A DNA stretch of 64,000 bases. Source: a virus. Under the pieces are notes generated by a model. It was given only the letters and a program-made list of their open reading frames with translations, did not search any database and was not told where the DNA came from. Within the stretch, counting starts at the first letter, position 1; each line of letters opens with the position of its first letter. The stretch covers positions 1 through 64,000 of IMG/VR virus record IMGVR_UViG_3300007634_000002. One strand, written 5' to 3'. Positions 25,281 through 34,216 of the stretch are shown here, piece by piece. Made by a program: the position numbers and the translations under genes.

Positions 25281-27933
25281 GTCCGCCACGCCCGAAGCGT
25301 CGTTTGCATTGACAGGAAATGCTGCCACTTTAACTCAAGCAGTTGCCGGCATAAATTACACCCTCACCACTACAGCCGGCGCTTATTCTGAAACCGGTCA
25401 AACCACCACACTAACTCAAACACTTGCCACGCTAAACAACTACACACTGACAGCCGCAGCAAGCTCATTTGCTTTAACAGGAATAGCCGCAACACCTAAA
25501 GCGGCACGTAAACTCACGGCTACGCTTCAAACCTATGCCTTAACAGGAACAGCAACTGGTTTAACATCAGCACGTAAACTCACGGCTACTCTTCAAACCT
25601 ATGCACTCACAGGAACAACAACTGGTTTAATCCCGGCACGTAAACTCACGGCTACTCTTCAAACCTATGCATTAACAGGCATAGCGGCTACACCTAAAGC
25701 AACACGTACGCTTGCGGCTACGCTTCAAACTTATGCCTTAACAGGAACAGCAACTGGTTTAGCCTTTGGCCATAAACTTGCAGCCGTTGTTCAATCTTAT
25801 TCAATTACAGGAACAACGACTGGACTAACTGCTGCACGTAAACTTACAGCTACTCTTCAGACCTATGCCTTAACAGGAACAGAAATTGGTTTAACATCAG
25901 CACGTAAACTTACTGCTACTTTTCAAACTTATGTCATTTCAACCACCGCTGCTGCAATTACCAGTGCACGCAAAATTTCGGCTACGACTCAAACGTATGC
26001 ACTGACACTTAATCCCGCAACCCTAACGCCAGCGCACACACTCACCGCTTCTATAAGTACTTATGCAATTACCACAAACGATACAAATTTTTCTTTAACT
26101 CGAAAAATTACGGTAGAACCGCAAACTTACTACCACATTGGATCTAACCTTACGGCTTTCTTTGTCGGGCGCGCAATCAGTGGCACCACTCAAACTTGCA
26201 CATACACAACCATAGCCGCAAACACGCTTGTTACTCGAAAACTTACAGCAACAACAAATACCGGAACATTAACAGGAAACGACAGCAATCTTTTACGCGG
26301 TTACACGTTAACTGCAACGGTATCTGCGTTCACAGTCGGGCATCACGATGTTGGGTTTTTAATAACGCGCGCATCTGCATATACGCTTTCAATTACCACA
26401 GATGATCTTACGTTTACAGGTATTTCTGCAAATCTTCGGCGTACGGCGCAGTTACCCACAACAACTGTTACGTTTGCACTAACGGGTATTGATGTTTTTC
26501 TTAGATCTGATCACAACATAACGCCAACGGTTCAGTCTTTTGCGTTGAATGGTATTTCTGCCGGTTTGCGTTTAAATGCACGGCTTACAGCAGAATACCG
26601 CGGTTTTGAGGCGCTTGGAAACAACACAAGTTTAACTGCGGCACGAAAACTTACTGGTGCGGTTCGGACTTACACACTGAGCGGAACGACAACTAATTTT
26701 GTCGGCGCGCACAAATTTACCGGTGCGACACAAACTTACACACTAACGGGCGCATCTGCGGGTTTAACTGTAACTCGTAAACTTACTGCGGCGATTAGAA
26801 CGTACGCACTGACAGGAATAGCCGCAGGTTCAAGTACTACGCGTAAACTTACAGCCGCAGTTCAAACTTACACGCTGACAGGAACAATTACCGGGCTTGC
26901 TTTTGGGTATAAAGTCACGGCTGCGGTTCAAACGTACACACTTACAGGCACATCTGCGGGTTCACGTACTGCACGTAAATTACTTGCTGTTTTACGAACA
27001 TATGCGTTTACAAGTAATGCTGCCAACTTAAGTCACAGCCATTTACTTTCACCTGTAACTCAAGCTTTCACATACACAACACAAGACGCCAATCTACTTT
27101 ACGGCAGAGCATTTATTGCTGAAACGGGCGTGTTCTTTAAAACTGAATACGACGCTCAAGGATACGTCGGTAGAAGACTTTATGGCGCCACGGGGACCTT
27201 AAACTTAACCGGTGTCTCTGTACTATTTACGCACGATCATCCATTACGTGTACAAACCGCAACGTTTAATGAAAATCGTATTGGTGCGTTTCTTCTTGTT
27301 GATCGTTTAGTTTCGGCGGCACCTGCTACCTTTGCGCTGACAGGTTTTGCTTGTGAAATAACCATTAGTGCTGCGGCTGAAGGTCCAAGCAACGAAATCA
27401 CGGTTGAGCCTCTTGATGGTTCTGCTTATGGATCTGTTGGTGTAACACTACCTACTATTACGATCTATGCGGCACAAGGCACAGCAACGGGTACGGCAAA
27501 CGTCAGCGTACCTTTGTTTAATGTTGACGTTGTACCTTTAGATGGGCTTGGGTTTGGTAACGGTTATTTATCTGCCGCCAGTGCCGCCGCTTACACAGAA
27601 TTATTGATCAAACTTGCGGCGACAACCAACACTGTTTTAGACGTTAACATTGCAGACACTAACGTTACGCGGGTACATGCGTCTACAGTCAGAATAGACG
27701 TTGTGCCTCCTACAATTGTTACATCGGCAACTCGGCCTGTTGTTTCAACTAAAAGTCAGACATCCACAAGTATTGCTGTAAAGAATAAAACTCAAGCTGT
27801 CTCGTCTGTAAGAAGTGTTGTTTCCAAAACATCTCTAGTCCAAACAACACAGGCGACACGGGTGGCATCCACGTCATCTACTACGCGCGTGGTTTCTACG
27901 ATACCGTCACAATCAACAGTTACTGGTGTGTAA
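22027..27933 (+). CDS. giant fibre: three predicted 7-bladed propellers plus 22-residue repeat stalk
   Basis: 1968 residues. Residues 1 to ~1080 hold 21 repeats of ~47 residues with the core YPWSxxxGFGTKYxNP, preceded by a strand like IAVAHSTSPF. They fall in three blocks of exactly seven (about 1-330, 385-715, 745-1080), separated by short pieces that look like the downstream repeat (AAFTQTG). Seven blades of this length is the standard beta-propeller count, so I predict three propellers. Residues ~1085-1780 are about 31 copies of a 22-residue repeat with core QTYALTG. The end (~1880-1968) is Ser/Thr/Val-rich. There is no signal peptide. It is likely a virion surface fibre, with propellers for receptor binding and the 22-mer array as a stalk. 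The GGTGCG before the ATG is only a weak ribosome site. Confidence 0.7.
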   Translation: MAHLALAHSGSPYIGVCGWHPSTGTGTFFSNPASLPASAGNGIAWFGGTKPTAIAVAHSTSPRLSAYPWSVNGFGTRYTDPAVLPAATGNDVTFSTTDIFVATGSSAYLYAYPFTAASGFGTRYANPLTIPNATGNDVALTPDNATVGVATGSTSFFSVYPFTTGTGFGTRYANPATLPAGAGNGIAFTATAVAVAQTTSPFVSVYPFNTVSGIGTRYANPSPVLPGASVHVDFSPAGDAIALASATTPYVTAYAWTAGSGFGTKYSNPTTLLLTGAFSARFTADTLTVSSSSGGPNVLVYPWSSVSGFGTPPSSATASNFGTGGTINDAVLATGYYYMPATVAAFTLPPAQTSFVPPIAYSMPCTTAAFTQTGIAASLLYAKSPAVVATAQGLTPYVEVFDWADTNTLATKYTNPSTLPTGAGSGVAMKSDVIAVAHSNTPFVSAYAWTYRTGFGARFTNPVTVPATTGRGVSFTPDGSAIAVSSSTTPFIAAYPWSVSGFGTKYTNPVTLPTGISAQVVFSPTGAAIAVAHNTSPFVSAYPWSVSGFGTKYANPLTLPPSNSGGAAFNPDGTTLVVACGSSGTRAYPFSAASGFGTAYTDPVSSPSANAPFFLSTGDRLFYAGTASPYVSGYIWNNSSGFGIKYSNPSSLPAGAGQSLAALNTFNDLSLLVGHSTTPFISIYSLLDAGRSSFGTKTATYLTLPTSAVSSIATVQSKAYRLVADSSSFTQTGTNTAFNYTGAYQIASCPAASPFLNAYQWTSGGFGAKYANPATLLAAKACDVTFSATDIFFLNDSSPCIHAYSWTAASGSGTKYTNPVTGPFGVNTGTTTGGIAVTRQNDAVIVGGNVSTAPSIGAYPWTTGTGFGTRFTTPASAPTFYVNNVKFAEDGQAVFLAEYSTPYLSAYAWSSVSGFGTRYTNYPTLPSGSPRGYGLAIRPNIVAFGCLVTPYIFAYTWSNTTGFGTKFSNPTTLPANMPRRLAFSLTGDALIGAVDSAPRQVAYPWSDSTGFGTKYADPVDEISGTATSVAAGPDVVVFGSGTQSPYTLAYPFTTASGYGSRYAAPPDFQASAVNAVAFRVSKYFMSATPEASFALTGNAATLTQAVAGINYTLTTTAGAYSETGQTTTLTQTLATLNNYTLTAAASSFALTGIAATPKAARKLTATLQTYALTGTATGLTSARKLTATLQTYALTGTTTGLIPARKLTATLQTYALTGIAATPKATRTLAATLQTYALTGTATGLAFGHKLAAVVQSYSITGTTTGLTAARKLTATLQTYALTGTEIGLTSARKLTATFQTYVISTTAAAITSARKISATTQTYALTLNPATLTPAHTLTASISTYAITTNDTNFSLTRKITVEPQTYYHIGSNLTAFFVGRAISGTTQTCTYTTIAANTLVTRKLTATTNTGTLTGNDSNLLRGYTLTATVSAFTVGHHDVGFLITRASAYTLSITTDDLTFTGISANLRRTAQLPTTTVTFALTGIDVFLRSDHNITPTVQSFALNGISAGLRLNARLTAEYRGFEALGNNTSLTAARKLTGAVRTYTLSGTTTNFVGAHKFTGATQTYTLTGASAGLTVTRKLTAAIRTYALTGIAAGSSTTRKLTAAVQTYTLTGTITGLAFGYKVTAAVQTYTLTGTSAGSRTARKLLAVLRTYAFTSNAANLSHSHLLSPVTQAFTYTTQDANLLYGRAFIAETGVFFKTEYDAQGYVGRRLYGATGTLNLTGVSVLFTHDHPLRVQTATFNENRIGAFLLVDRLVSAAPATFALTGFACEITISAAAEGPSNEITVEPLDGSAYGSVGVTLPTITIYAAQGTATGTANVSVPLFNVDVVPLDGLGFGNGYLSAASAAAYTELLIKLAATTNTVLDVNIADTNVTRVHASTVRIDVVPPTIVTSATRPVVSTKSQTSTSIAVKNKTQAVSSVRSVVSKTSLVQTTQATRVASTSSTTRVVSTIPSQSTVTGV
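25288..27372 (+). repeat. about 31 tandem 66-bp repeats (22-residue LTG repeat)
   Basis: The period is 22 codons. In 25507-25925 copies are nearly identical in DNA (CGTAAACTCACGGCTAC recurs at 25507, 25573 and 25639, exactly 66 bp apart), so recent duplication or recombination is likely there. Later copies are diverged. Confidence 0.8.
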
Positions 27934-27990
27934 TTCCCGTTTAGCGATTATCATGACAAAAGGCAGCAGCCGACAACAAACAGGTGCGTC

Positions 27991-28275
27991 ATGAATTACA
28001 CGATTGGTGATTTAATTCGGTTACTTGTGACGTTTCAAAATACTGCGGGCGCATTTATTGATCCTACGGGTTTAACACTGAGGATTAAATTGCCTGACAG
28101 TACTGTAATTGAATGGACGTATCCCGGGGATATTACTCAAACAGCTACGGGTAAATTTCACTACGATTTTCTTTCCACGGCAGCGGGTACACACAAATAT
28201 CGCTGGGAAGGAACTGGAACGGCGCAAGGTGCCGTAGAGGGTTCGTTCAAAGTCGCAGAGTCGGCTTTTGTGTAA
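27991..28275 (+). CDS. single Ig-like domain, paralogue of N-terminus of next gene
   Basis: 94 residues: MNYTIGDLIRLLVTFQ, DPTGLTLRIKLPD, TATGKFHYDF, GTHKYRWEGTG, then VEGSFKV. The same pattern begins the next protein (GNTVRLLVVF, DPTTVILAIKQPD, GEYQYDF, GTHYYQWKG, EGTFDV). It is a common phage beta-sandwich module near neck and tail genes. It is probably a free-standing duplicate of that domain. Role unknown. Confidence 0.6.
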   Translation: MNYTIGDLIRLLVTFQNTAGAFIDPTGLTLRIKLPDSTVIEWTYPGDITQTATGKFHYDFLSTAAGTHKYRWEGTGTAQGAVEGSFKVAESAFV

Positions 28276-28329
28276 GTACTTAAAGAATTCAACCGTGGTA
28301 GGATTAGGTAACTACAAAGGGAGCGTCCT

Positions 28330-29523
28330 ATGAATTACATGGTTGGAAATACAGTCAGGCTGCTTGTGGTTTTCAGGGATGCTCTTGGCATTGCTGTAGA
28401 CCCCACCACAGTGATCTTGGCGATTAAGCAGCCTGATACATCTTTTGAGAACGCCAATTATCCCGGCACCATTACGCGTAAGGCTTTTGGTGAATACCAG
28501 TACGATTTCGTGACAACTCAACCCGGCACGCACTATTATCAGTGGAAGGGTAATGCTGCTACTCAGATTATTTCCGAAGGCACGTTTGACGTCAGCGAAC
28601 TTAGCACCATCATCACGGCAGGTATTCCTGAACTTGATGACTGCAAGATAGCCACCAGATCCAAGGCATTCATCGTGCCCCAAGGTATGACAGCAACACT
28701 CGAACACATATTCAGGGACCGTAAAGGCAACCCTATGAATTTAAGTTCAATTTTTCCTGAGATTGTTGTAATTGCTGATTCGGCAAGTCTTAGTGCTAGT
28801 CCTACAGGCTACGGCAAACTCAGAGCCAAAGAAGCTATGGCAAGTGGTCCGTCTGATACCGTTAATCCAAACTGGGAATTGACTGTAACTTCGCCTGATC
28901 CCGTTAATGGTGTTTTGCAGGCCGTTCTTCCTGCTGCTCTTGTTGAGAACTCGGGCTTGTATCGTATTTCGTGGGGTGTTTTTTCTAGTAAAGACAAACT
29001 TCTTGGCGTCGATGATTCTTTCGTATTGGTAGAAAGGTCTTTGTTTCCGTCAGATAACGAAACCCTTTTTGCGGATTTTGGCCCTCCCACCATCAAAGAA
29101 ATTAGACAACAGATCATGGATTCGTCTGCCAGTGAAAACATCCTTCTAGATGACGTAGAGTTTTCCGACGATCAAATTCTGCACGCCATGACTAAGCCTG
29201 TAGAAGACTGGAATTTAATGTCTCCCCCTATCAGTTCTGCCTATCACACGACACGCAGTTTTCCTTACCGTGAACCTTGGCTCAGAGCTATTGCAGGGCA
29301 TTTACACGTAATGTCTGCCAACCATTATCGCCGAAATCGATTAGCGCATCAGGCGGGTGGTGTTGCTATTGACGATAAAAACAAAGAACGCGAATACATG
29401 GCAGAAGGTCAACGTTTATTGCAAGAATATGCTGTATGGTGTCAGACCAAGAAAATTGAAATTAACACTAAACTAATTTATGGAATTCAGGAATCTTCGT
29501 ACACCATTCGATACGGTTGGTAA
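28330..29523 (+). CDS. neck or head-completion protein with N-terminal Ig-like domain
   Basis: 397 residues. Residues 1-95 are the beta-sandwich shared with 27991-28275. Residues ~95-245 are a second beta-rich domain. From ~250 the protein is helical (IKEIRQQIMDSS, DQILHAMTKPVEDW, then a long charged helix around KNKEREYMAEGQRLLQEY), a pattern like phage head-tail connector or completion proteins, which have helical bundles. The position, after fibre genes and before the zinc-binding protein and sheath, fits the neck. AAGGGAG precedes the ATG. Confidence 0.5.
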   Translation: MNYMVGNTVRLLVVFRDALGIAVDPTTVILAIKQPDTSFENANYPGTITRKAFGEYQYDFVTTQPGTHYYQWKGNAATQIISEGTFDVSELSTIITAGIPELDDCKIATRSKAFIVPQGMTATLEHIFRDRKGNPMNLSSIFPEIVVIADSASLSASPTGYGKLRAKEAMASGPSDTVNPNWELTVTSPDPVNGVLQAVLPAALVENSGLYRISWGVFSSKDKLLGVDDSFVLVERSLFPSDNETLFADFGPPTIKEIRQQIMDSSASENILLDDVEFSDDQILHAMTKPVEDWNLMSPPISSAYHTTRSFPYREPWLRAIAGHLHVMSANHYRRNRLAHQAGGVAIDDKNKEREYMAEGQRLLQEYAVWCQTKKIEINTKLIYGIQESSYTIRYGW

Positions 29524-29548
29524 AAACACTTATTGAATGGAGGTCACC

Positions 29549-30436
29549 ATGTACTGGGATGCCGCACAAAGTGATGATCGTAATTCGTGTCAACCGTGCA
29601 GTACGACATGTCCTGCGGTATTTGATCGCGTTATCGTCAGTCATGTTATCCGTGGCGGTTCCAAGATCATGTGGGAATTGCTACAAACGTTTATTGATCC
29701 GGGTCCGTTAGTATTTCAATTGCAGGTAGCTTCAATTTCTGGCGCCGATACTGATGCTTGGGAAAATGTAGGTCTTCCTGTTGAAAACCAGTATTGCGCC
29801 ATCGATCCAGAACAACGTGTGTGGGGTAAAACTCAATACACGCACTACAGGGTAAAATTAACAACGCCATTGGGTACGTATTACTCTGCGCCTGTTTTTG
29901 GATTGGGTGTACTGGATAGACGTGGATGGCGACACGCACGAGAGATTATCCGACAAAATCGTTTGGCTTTCCGTGTGGGTCCGGGCGGTCAAGAAGGTTA
30001 TCTGCTTAAACGCCGTTGGACGGGGCAACGATGTCCTGTGTGCACAGATTTACAAACTAATGAACCACGAGACGCATATTGTCCAACCTGTTACGGTACT
30101 GGTTTTCGTTGTGGCTATTATTATCCGATGAGTTGTATTTGGGCTGAACTTAGTCCGGCACGTCGGCACATCGAACTAGATGCGGGGCAAGCTAGAGGTA
30201 CGATTAACGACGTGATTGTACAGGCGCGTATGATCGCAATAGATTTAATGTCGGAAGATGATATTTGGGTTTCAGATAAGACTGACGACAGATATTACAT
30301 TCACTCGGTGCAAAACATTGCTGAGATTCGTGGAGTACCGTTGTTGGCGCAAGTAGAAATGCGTCCAATTGCGTACACCAGTCCGGTTTATACGATTGAA
30401 ATTCCACGTGATTTTCAAAGCATTCATTGTGTGTGA
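29549..30436 (+). CDS. neck/tail-completion candidate with four-Cys zinc motif
   Basis: 295 residues from ATG 29549, which has GGAGG at the right distance; the ATG at 29537 lies within that site. Residues Cys162, Cys165, Cys178 and Cys181 form CPVC-x12-CPTC followed by YGTGF, a zinc-ribbon / DnaJ-type knuckle. The N-terminal part has further Cys (NSCQPCSTTCP). The rest is beta-rich, ending near YTIEIPRDF. It lies between the connector-like gene and the sheath. A structural metal site in a neck protein is the likely meaning. Function is inferred from location only. Confidence 0.45.
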   Translation: MYWDAAQSDDRNSCQPCSTTCPAVFDRVIVSHVIRGGSKIMWELLQTFIDPGPLVFQLQVASISGADTDAWENVGLPVENQYCAIDPEQRVWGKTQYTHYRVKLTTPLGTYYSAPVFGLGVLDRRGWRHAREIIRQNRLAFRVGPGGQEGYLLKRRWTGQRCPVCTDLQTNEPRDAYCPTCYGTGFRCGYYYPMSCIWAELSPARRHIELDAGQARGTINDVIVQARMIAIDLMSEDDIWVSDKTDDRYYIHSVQNIAEIRGVPLLAQVEMRPIAYTSPVYTIEIPRDFQSIHCV

Positions 30437-30442
30437 GGCTAT

Positions 30443-30658
30443 ATGGCAAGTTCCGCAAATAATACTAACGCAGCAAACGCATCCCAAAAAACTGGTGATG
30501 CGTTAAAATTTGGTCTAGAGACAATGCGAATGAAAGAGTTTGAACCTGATAACGAACGTTTGATGGAGCGTCTTCTAGGAAAGGGAACGACACGTGACCC
30601 AGACACCGGACAATTGGTGCCCGCCGGATTCCCTCAGTCAGGGTACGGGCTTCGGTAA
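30443..30658 (+). CDS. short protein, overlaps next gene; possible 5' part of it
   Basis: 71 residues from ATG 30443, six bases after the previous stop. Polar, helical, ending with DPDTGQLVPAGFPQSG. It overlaps the next gene by 65 bases in another frame. Either it is a small separate protein whose translation is coupled to the next, or the two make one protein through a +1 shift in 30579-30658 (or a sequencing slip). I cannot tell which from the sequence. Confidence 0.45.
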   Translation: MASSANNTNAANASQKTGDALKFGLETMRMKEFEPDNERLMERLLGKGTTRDPDTGQLVPAGFPQSGYGLR

Positions 30659-31307
30659 TAACGAACAGGCCAAAGGTCGTAGCTCTCGTGCGACAGATGG
30701 TTTGCAAATTAATTCGCTGTGTCAGATGGGTTTGCAGCCCATCATGTTGACAGGATTTTTTAGAGATTTATTAACGCGGCATTTTCAGGCAGAAAATATA
30801 GAACAGCACGATTTGCGTCGTTACATTTGGAAGGAAGATTTAACAACGGGTATATTGATAGAGAGCATTCACCGTTGGCGTGGTGATCTTGCCGAGAAGC
30901 GTCCCGCTATTTTGATTAAGCGCAACCAGTATTCAAATACACGTATGTTGGTTGGTGATCAAGCAGGTGTAGACGATTACGGTAATAGTTGTTACGCAAC
31001 TTGGTGGGCGGGGTCACATACGTTATTTTGCATTCATGCATCCGGTGCAAGTGCTGAAATTTTAGCTACAGAGGTGCAGCGCGAGATTACACAGTTTGCA
31101 CCCGTTCTGATGGATACATTGAATTTATTTAGATTAGTTGTCACAGATGTTGGACCGATTGCCGAAATCGAGGAAGCTAAAGAATCATTTGTGATTCCTG
31201 TGACTATCGGCTGGGCGTATCAGGAAGCATGGAAGATTCGGCAGGAAGCGTTGCGTCTGCAAGGTATTAAACTTAGTACTTTGTTGGACGGCGTAAATTT
31301 GACTTAG
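30594..31307 (+). CDS. tail terminator-like or neck protein
   Basis: 237 residues from GTG 30594, with AAGGGA about 8 bases upstream. The frame is open from 30579. The protein is mixed alpha/beta, with ILIESIHRWRGDLAEKRPAILIKRN, a Trp-rich middle and VLMDTLNLFRLVVTDVGPI, a pattern that fits a tail-completion or tail-terminator protein, which in contractile phages lies just before the sheath. That is inference from position and size. The N-terminal 20 residues look non-conserved, which is consistent with a start inside the previous reading frame. Confidence 0.5.
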   Translation: MTQTPDNWCPPDSLSQGTGFGNNEQAKGRSSRATDGLQINSLCQMGLQPIMLTGFFRDLLTRHFQAENIEQHDLRRYIWKEDLTTGILIESIHRWRGDLAEKRPAILIKRNQYSNTRMLVGDQAGVDDYGNSCYATWWAGSHTLFCIHASGASAEILATEVQREITQFAPVLMDTLNLFRLVVTDVGPIAEIEEAKESFVIPVTIGWAYQEAWKIRQEALRLQGIKLSTLLDGVNLT

Positions 31308-31328
31308 GTTTTGCCTTGGTTGTATAAC
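31299..31328 (+). promoter_or_regulatory. candidate promoter for sheath-tube unit
   Basis: TTGACT (31299-31304) and TATAAC (31323-31328) lie 18 bases apart, each matching five of six bases of the sigma-70 consensus, 25 bases before the sheath ATG. Tail sheath and tube are needed in hundreds of copies, so a dedicated promoter is sensible. Confidence 0.45.
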
Positions 31329-31353
31329 GAATACAGGCTTGGAGGTACAGAAA

Positions 31354-34188
31354 ATGGCTACGTACGTTCTTCCGCAAGTTCAGGTTTTTCAAGATTTTCA
31401 AGCAGCTGTGGTTGCCAATGGTAATCCATTGAACGCCCATATCTCCGGCCCGCACGCATATCTATTGCGTTATGCGGAAGAAAGTGAACGGTCTAAGGGC
31501 CTTCTGGGCTACTACGATACCGTTCTTGACAACAATTATGCGTGGCCTACTCTCCCTGCTGGCGCCATAGTAGACGAAGGTTACGTTAAGGTCTACATCA
31601 AAGACGCTCTTCTTAAATATTACGAAGACGGATTGTCGTCTGGTTCAGTCATTACCAAAGTTGACGGTTTTAGCAACCGCATCATCTCTGACACCAAGTC
31701 GTTCGCCAGCAACGGCACGGCCTACCCACGTTCAGCCGATTTCTACGATCGCGACGTTAAAACCGGCGACGTAGTTAAAGTTCGTGGTATCAGCGGCGGT
31801 CAGTCCGTGACATTGTGGACCTACGTCAAGAAATTAGTTCCTAACGTTGTTGCTTCTTCTGTCGGCACTGTAGAAGTTGACGCAAGCAACGCACCGTGGC
31901 AGAGTGATGCCGCATCTATCGTTAAACTTTCTGGCCCTGACAATTGCGTATACCCCGTTGTCGCTGCTCACGACTACGAAGGTCGCGCCAGCGGTGATGT
32001 CAACGAAACATATGACATCCTTGTAACCGGCGGATCTGTTAACGGAGACTTGACCACCGCTAAATTGCGCGTGATCTCAGGCTCTGGCCGTGACGACGTA
32101 GCCGAAGTTACGCCCGCAGCAGTCGGTCAAAGCACCGCAATCGGTACACGCGGATTTCGCGTTGAATTTTACAATTCGGCGGCTGGCGGATGCTCAGCGT
32201 CGGCTACGGCTGACGCCGTATCTGCGGATGATTTAATCATCGGTCAGCGTTGGCGTGCAAGTGTTTCTGACTTCATTGCCGCTGTTAGTGTCACAGCTGG
32301 CGGTACTTATGCCGCAAGTAAAGACACGACTTACATTATTACGGTGACCCGTGGCGGTAAGGCTATCGATACACTGCCCCCACAAATCTCCGTCACCACA
32401 AACGACGGCAGCGATGTCTCAGGGCCTACGACAGTGCTTGTAAACTGGGTGAGCAACACCACTGTTAATATTGGTACCAAAGGCGTAACCCTGACTTTCG
32501 GTCAATCTCGCGGCCTTGTTAAGGGCGACCGTTATTACATTTCGTGCACAGGTGAATCTGCGGGTGCCTATAAAACCATCGAACTTGGTCACAGTCTTGA
32601 CTCAGGTATTGCTGCTGGTGATCCCGTCGAAGTCACTTTGTACATTCGCAAACCGGTGTTGAACGTCACGAAGAACCGCATTGGATTCGCACCTCTGATT
32701 AACTGGGAAACCAGCGAAACAGAACTCAGTGTGTACTCTGGCATGGTTGCTTACGATTCAACTTGGACCGATTCCGGTGTTGAATTGCCTTTGGATGTTG
32801 TTTCCGAAGCATCTAAGGATTACGGCGCTGTGTATGTAGAATACCGCGCGTGGGTGCAAACTCTTACTAACGAAGTGAATTTTATTAACAACGTTGGTGA
32901 AATTGATGATGCGATTTCTGGACCACTTGACCCAGACAATCCACTTAAGTGGGGGGTGTTCAAGGCGCTTGAAAACAGCAATGGTACCGCTGTAGGGTAT
33001 ACGGCTGTTAGTAATCCAGACGATGCTACAACGTGGGCCGATGTGCTGGAAGCATTGCTTGGTCGCGACGATGTTTACAACCTTGTGCCGCTGACCCGCA
33101 ACCGTACGGTATTGGATCTTTACGCTGCACACGTAACGGCTTTGTCGTCGCCTGAGCGCGGACTGTGGCGCGTACTGTGGGTAAACCTCGCAGGTATTCC
33201 AGAGATTCCTGTAGTGTCCGCTGGTTCGACCGTAGTCAACCACATTGCAGCCACTACTTCTGACGGCGAAGAATGCTTGGCTACGATTGTTGACGATCCT
33301 GACACTTCAGGTTCTCAATTCACTATCGTCAGCAACACTAACGCTAATGGTAATTTTGTCACCAACGATGTGCGTGTAGGTGACATTGTACGCGCCGTTT
33401 ACGTAGGCGATGGTTTTGGTGGCGTCACTTACTCAGAATACACAATTGCTGAAGTTGTGTCAGAAGATCAGTTGCGACTTGTTTCGGGGCCTGCTGCTCC
33501 AGTTAATTCCGCGGCTAAGATTGAAATCTGGCGTTCACTCAGTGCAACAGCTGAAGCGGCTGAAATTGCGTTGGATGCTGGTAGCTGGGGCTCTCGTCGC
33601 ATTCGCGCAGTATGGCCTGACACGATCGAATCCAGCGGCACTGTCATGGAAGGTTATTTCCTTGCAGCGTCTTTGGCTGGTTTGTCTGCCGGCTTGCTTC
33701 CACAGCAACCAATGACTCGCGTTGAAATCGTTGGTTACTCTCGGGCTGCGCGCACCACGGTAAAGTTCAACCGTGCGCAATTGGATACGTTGGCAGCTTC
33801 CGGCGTATTCATTGTGACGCAGAACGGTAACAACGGCCAGATTTTTGCACGGCACGCACTCACGACCGGTGCATATACCGACATCAATCAGCGTGAAGAA
33901 TCGGTTACACGTAATGTGGACTATGTCAGTTACGCTGTACGCGATGTGCTTGATCCATTCATCGGCATCTACAATATCAACCAAAACATCATCAACCGTG
34001 TATCTTTGGCGCTGCGTGAATCGCTGGATACATTTACTGTAAATACCACAACTACGGGTCCTGTGCTGATTGCGTACGCGGATCTTGCCGTTGTACAAGA
34101 CAGTTTGCTTAAGGACAAGTTGAACGTCACGGTCAATATTTCGGTTCCGTATGCCCTCAACAACATTGCCGTACGTCTGATCGTTTGA
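31354..34188 (+). CDS. contractile tail sheath protein
   Basis: 944 residues from ATG 31354, with GGAGG at the proper distance. The C-terminal ~250 residues carry the sheath signature: RIRAVWPDTIE, then LAASLAGLSAGLLPQQPMTR, VVNHIAATTS earlier, and an ending with repeated short strands and helices (INRVSLALRESLDTFTV, LKDKLNVTVNISVPYALNNI). The N-terminus starts with a short arm (VLPQVQVFQDF) of the sort that links neighbouring subunits. Its length, larger than T4 gp18, indicates extra surface domains inserted in the middle. The next gene is the tube protein. This fixes the virus as a myovirus. Confidence 0.88.
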   Translation: MATYVLPQVQVFQDFQAAVVANGNPLNAHISGPHAYLLRYAEESERSKGLLGYYDTVLDNNYAWPTLPAGAIVDEGYVKVYIKDALLKYYEDGLSSGSVITKVDGFSNRIISDTKSFASNGTAYPRSADFYDRDVKTGDVVKVRGISGGQSVTLWTYVKKLVPNVVASSVGTVEVDASNAPWQSDAASIVKLSGPDNCVYPVVAAHDYEGRASGDVNETYDILVTGGSVNGDLTTAKLRVISGSGRDDVAEVTPAAVGQSTAIGTRGFRVEFYNSAAGGCSASATADAVSADDLIIGQRWRASVSDFIAAVSVTAGGTYAASKDTTYIITVTRGGKAIDTLPPQISVTTNDGSDVSGPTTVLVNWVSNTTVNIGTKGVTLTFGQSRGLVKGDRYYISCTGESAGAYKTIELGHSLDSGIAAGDPVEVTLYIRKPVLNVTKNRIGFAPLINWETSETELSVYSGMVAYDSTWTDSGVELPLDVVSEASKDYGAVYVEYRAWVQTLTNEVNFINNVGEIDDAISGPLDPDNPLKWGVFKALENSNGTAVGYTAVSNPDDATTWADVLEALLGRDDVYNLVPLTRNRTVLDLYAAHVTALSSPERGLWRVLWVNLAGIPEIPVVSAGSTVVNHIAATTSDGEECLATIVDDPDTSGSQFTIVSNTNANGNFVTNDVRVGDIVRAVYVGDGFGGVTYSEYTIAEVVSEDQLRLVSGPAAPVNSAAKIEIWRSLSATAEAAEIALDAGSWGSRRIRAVWPDTIESSGTVMEGYFLAASLAGLSAGLLPQQPMTRVEIVGYSRAARTTVKFNRAQLDTLAASGVFIVTQNGNNGQIFARHALTTGAYTDINQREESVTRNVDYVSYAVRDVLDPFIGIYNINQNIINRVSLALRESLDTFTVNTTTTGPVLIAYADLAVVQDSLLKDKLNVTVNISVPYALNNIAVRLIV

Positions 34189-34216
34189 TCCGAATTACCG
34201 CGGCAGGAGGTTTGAC

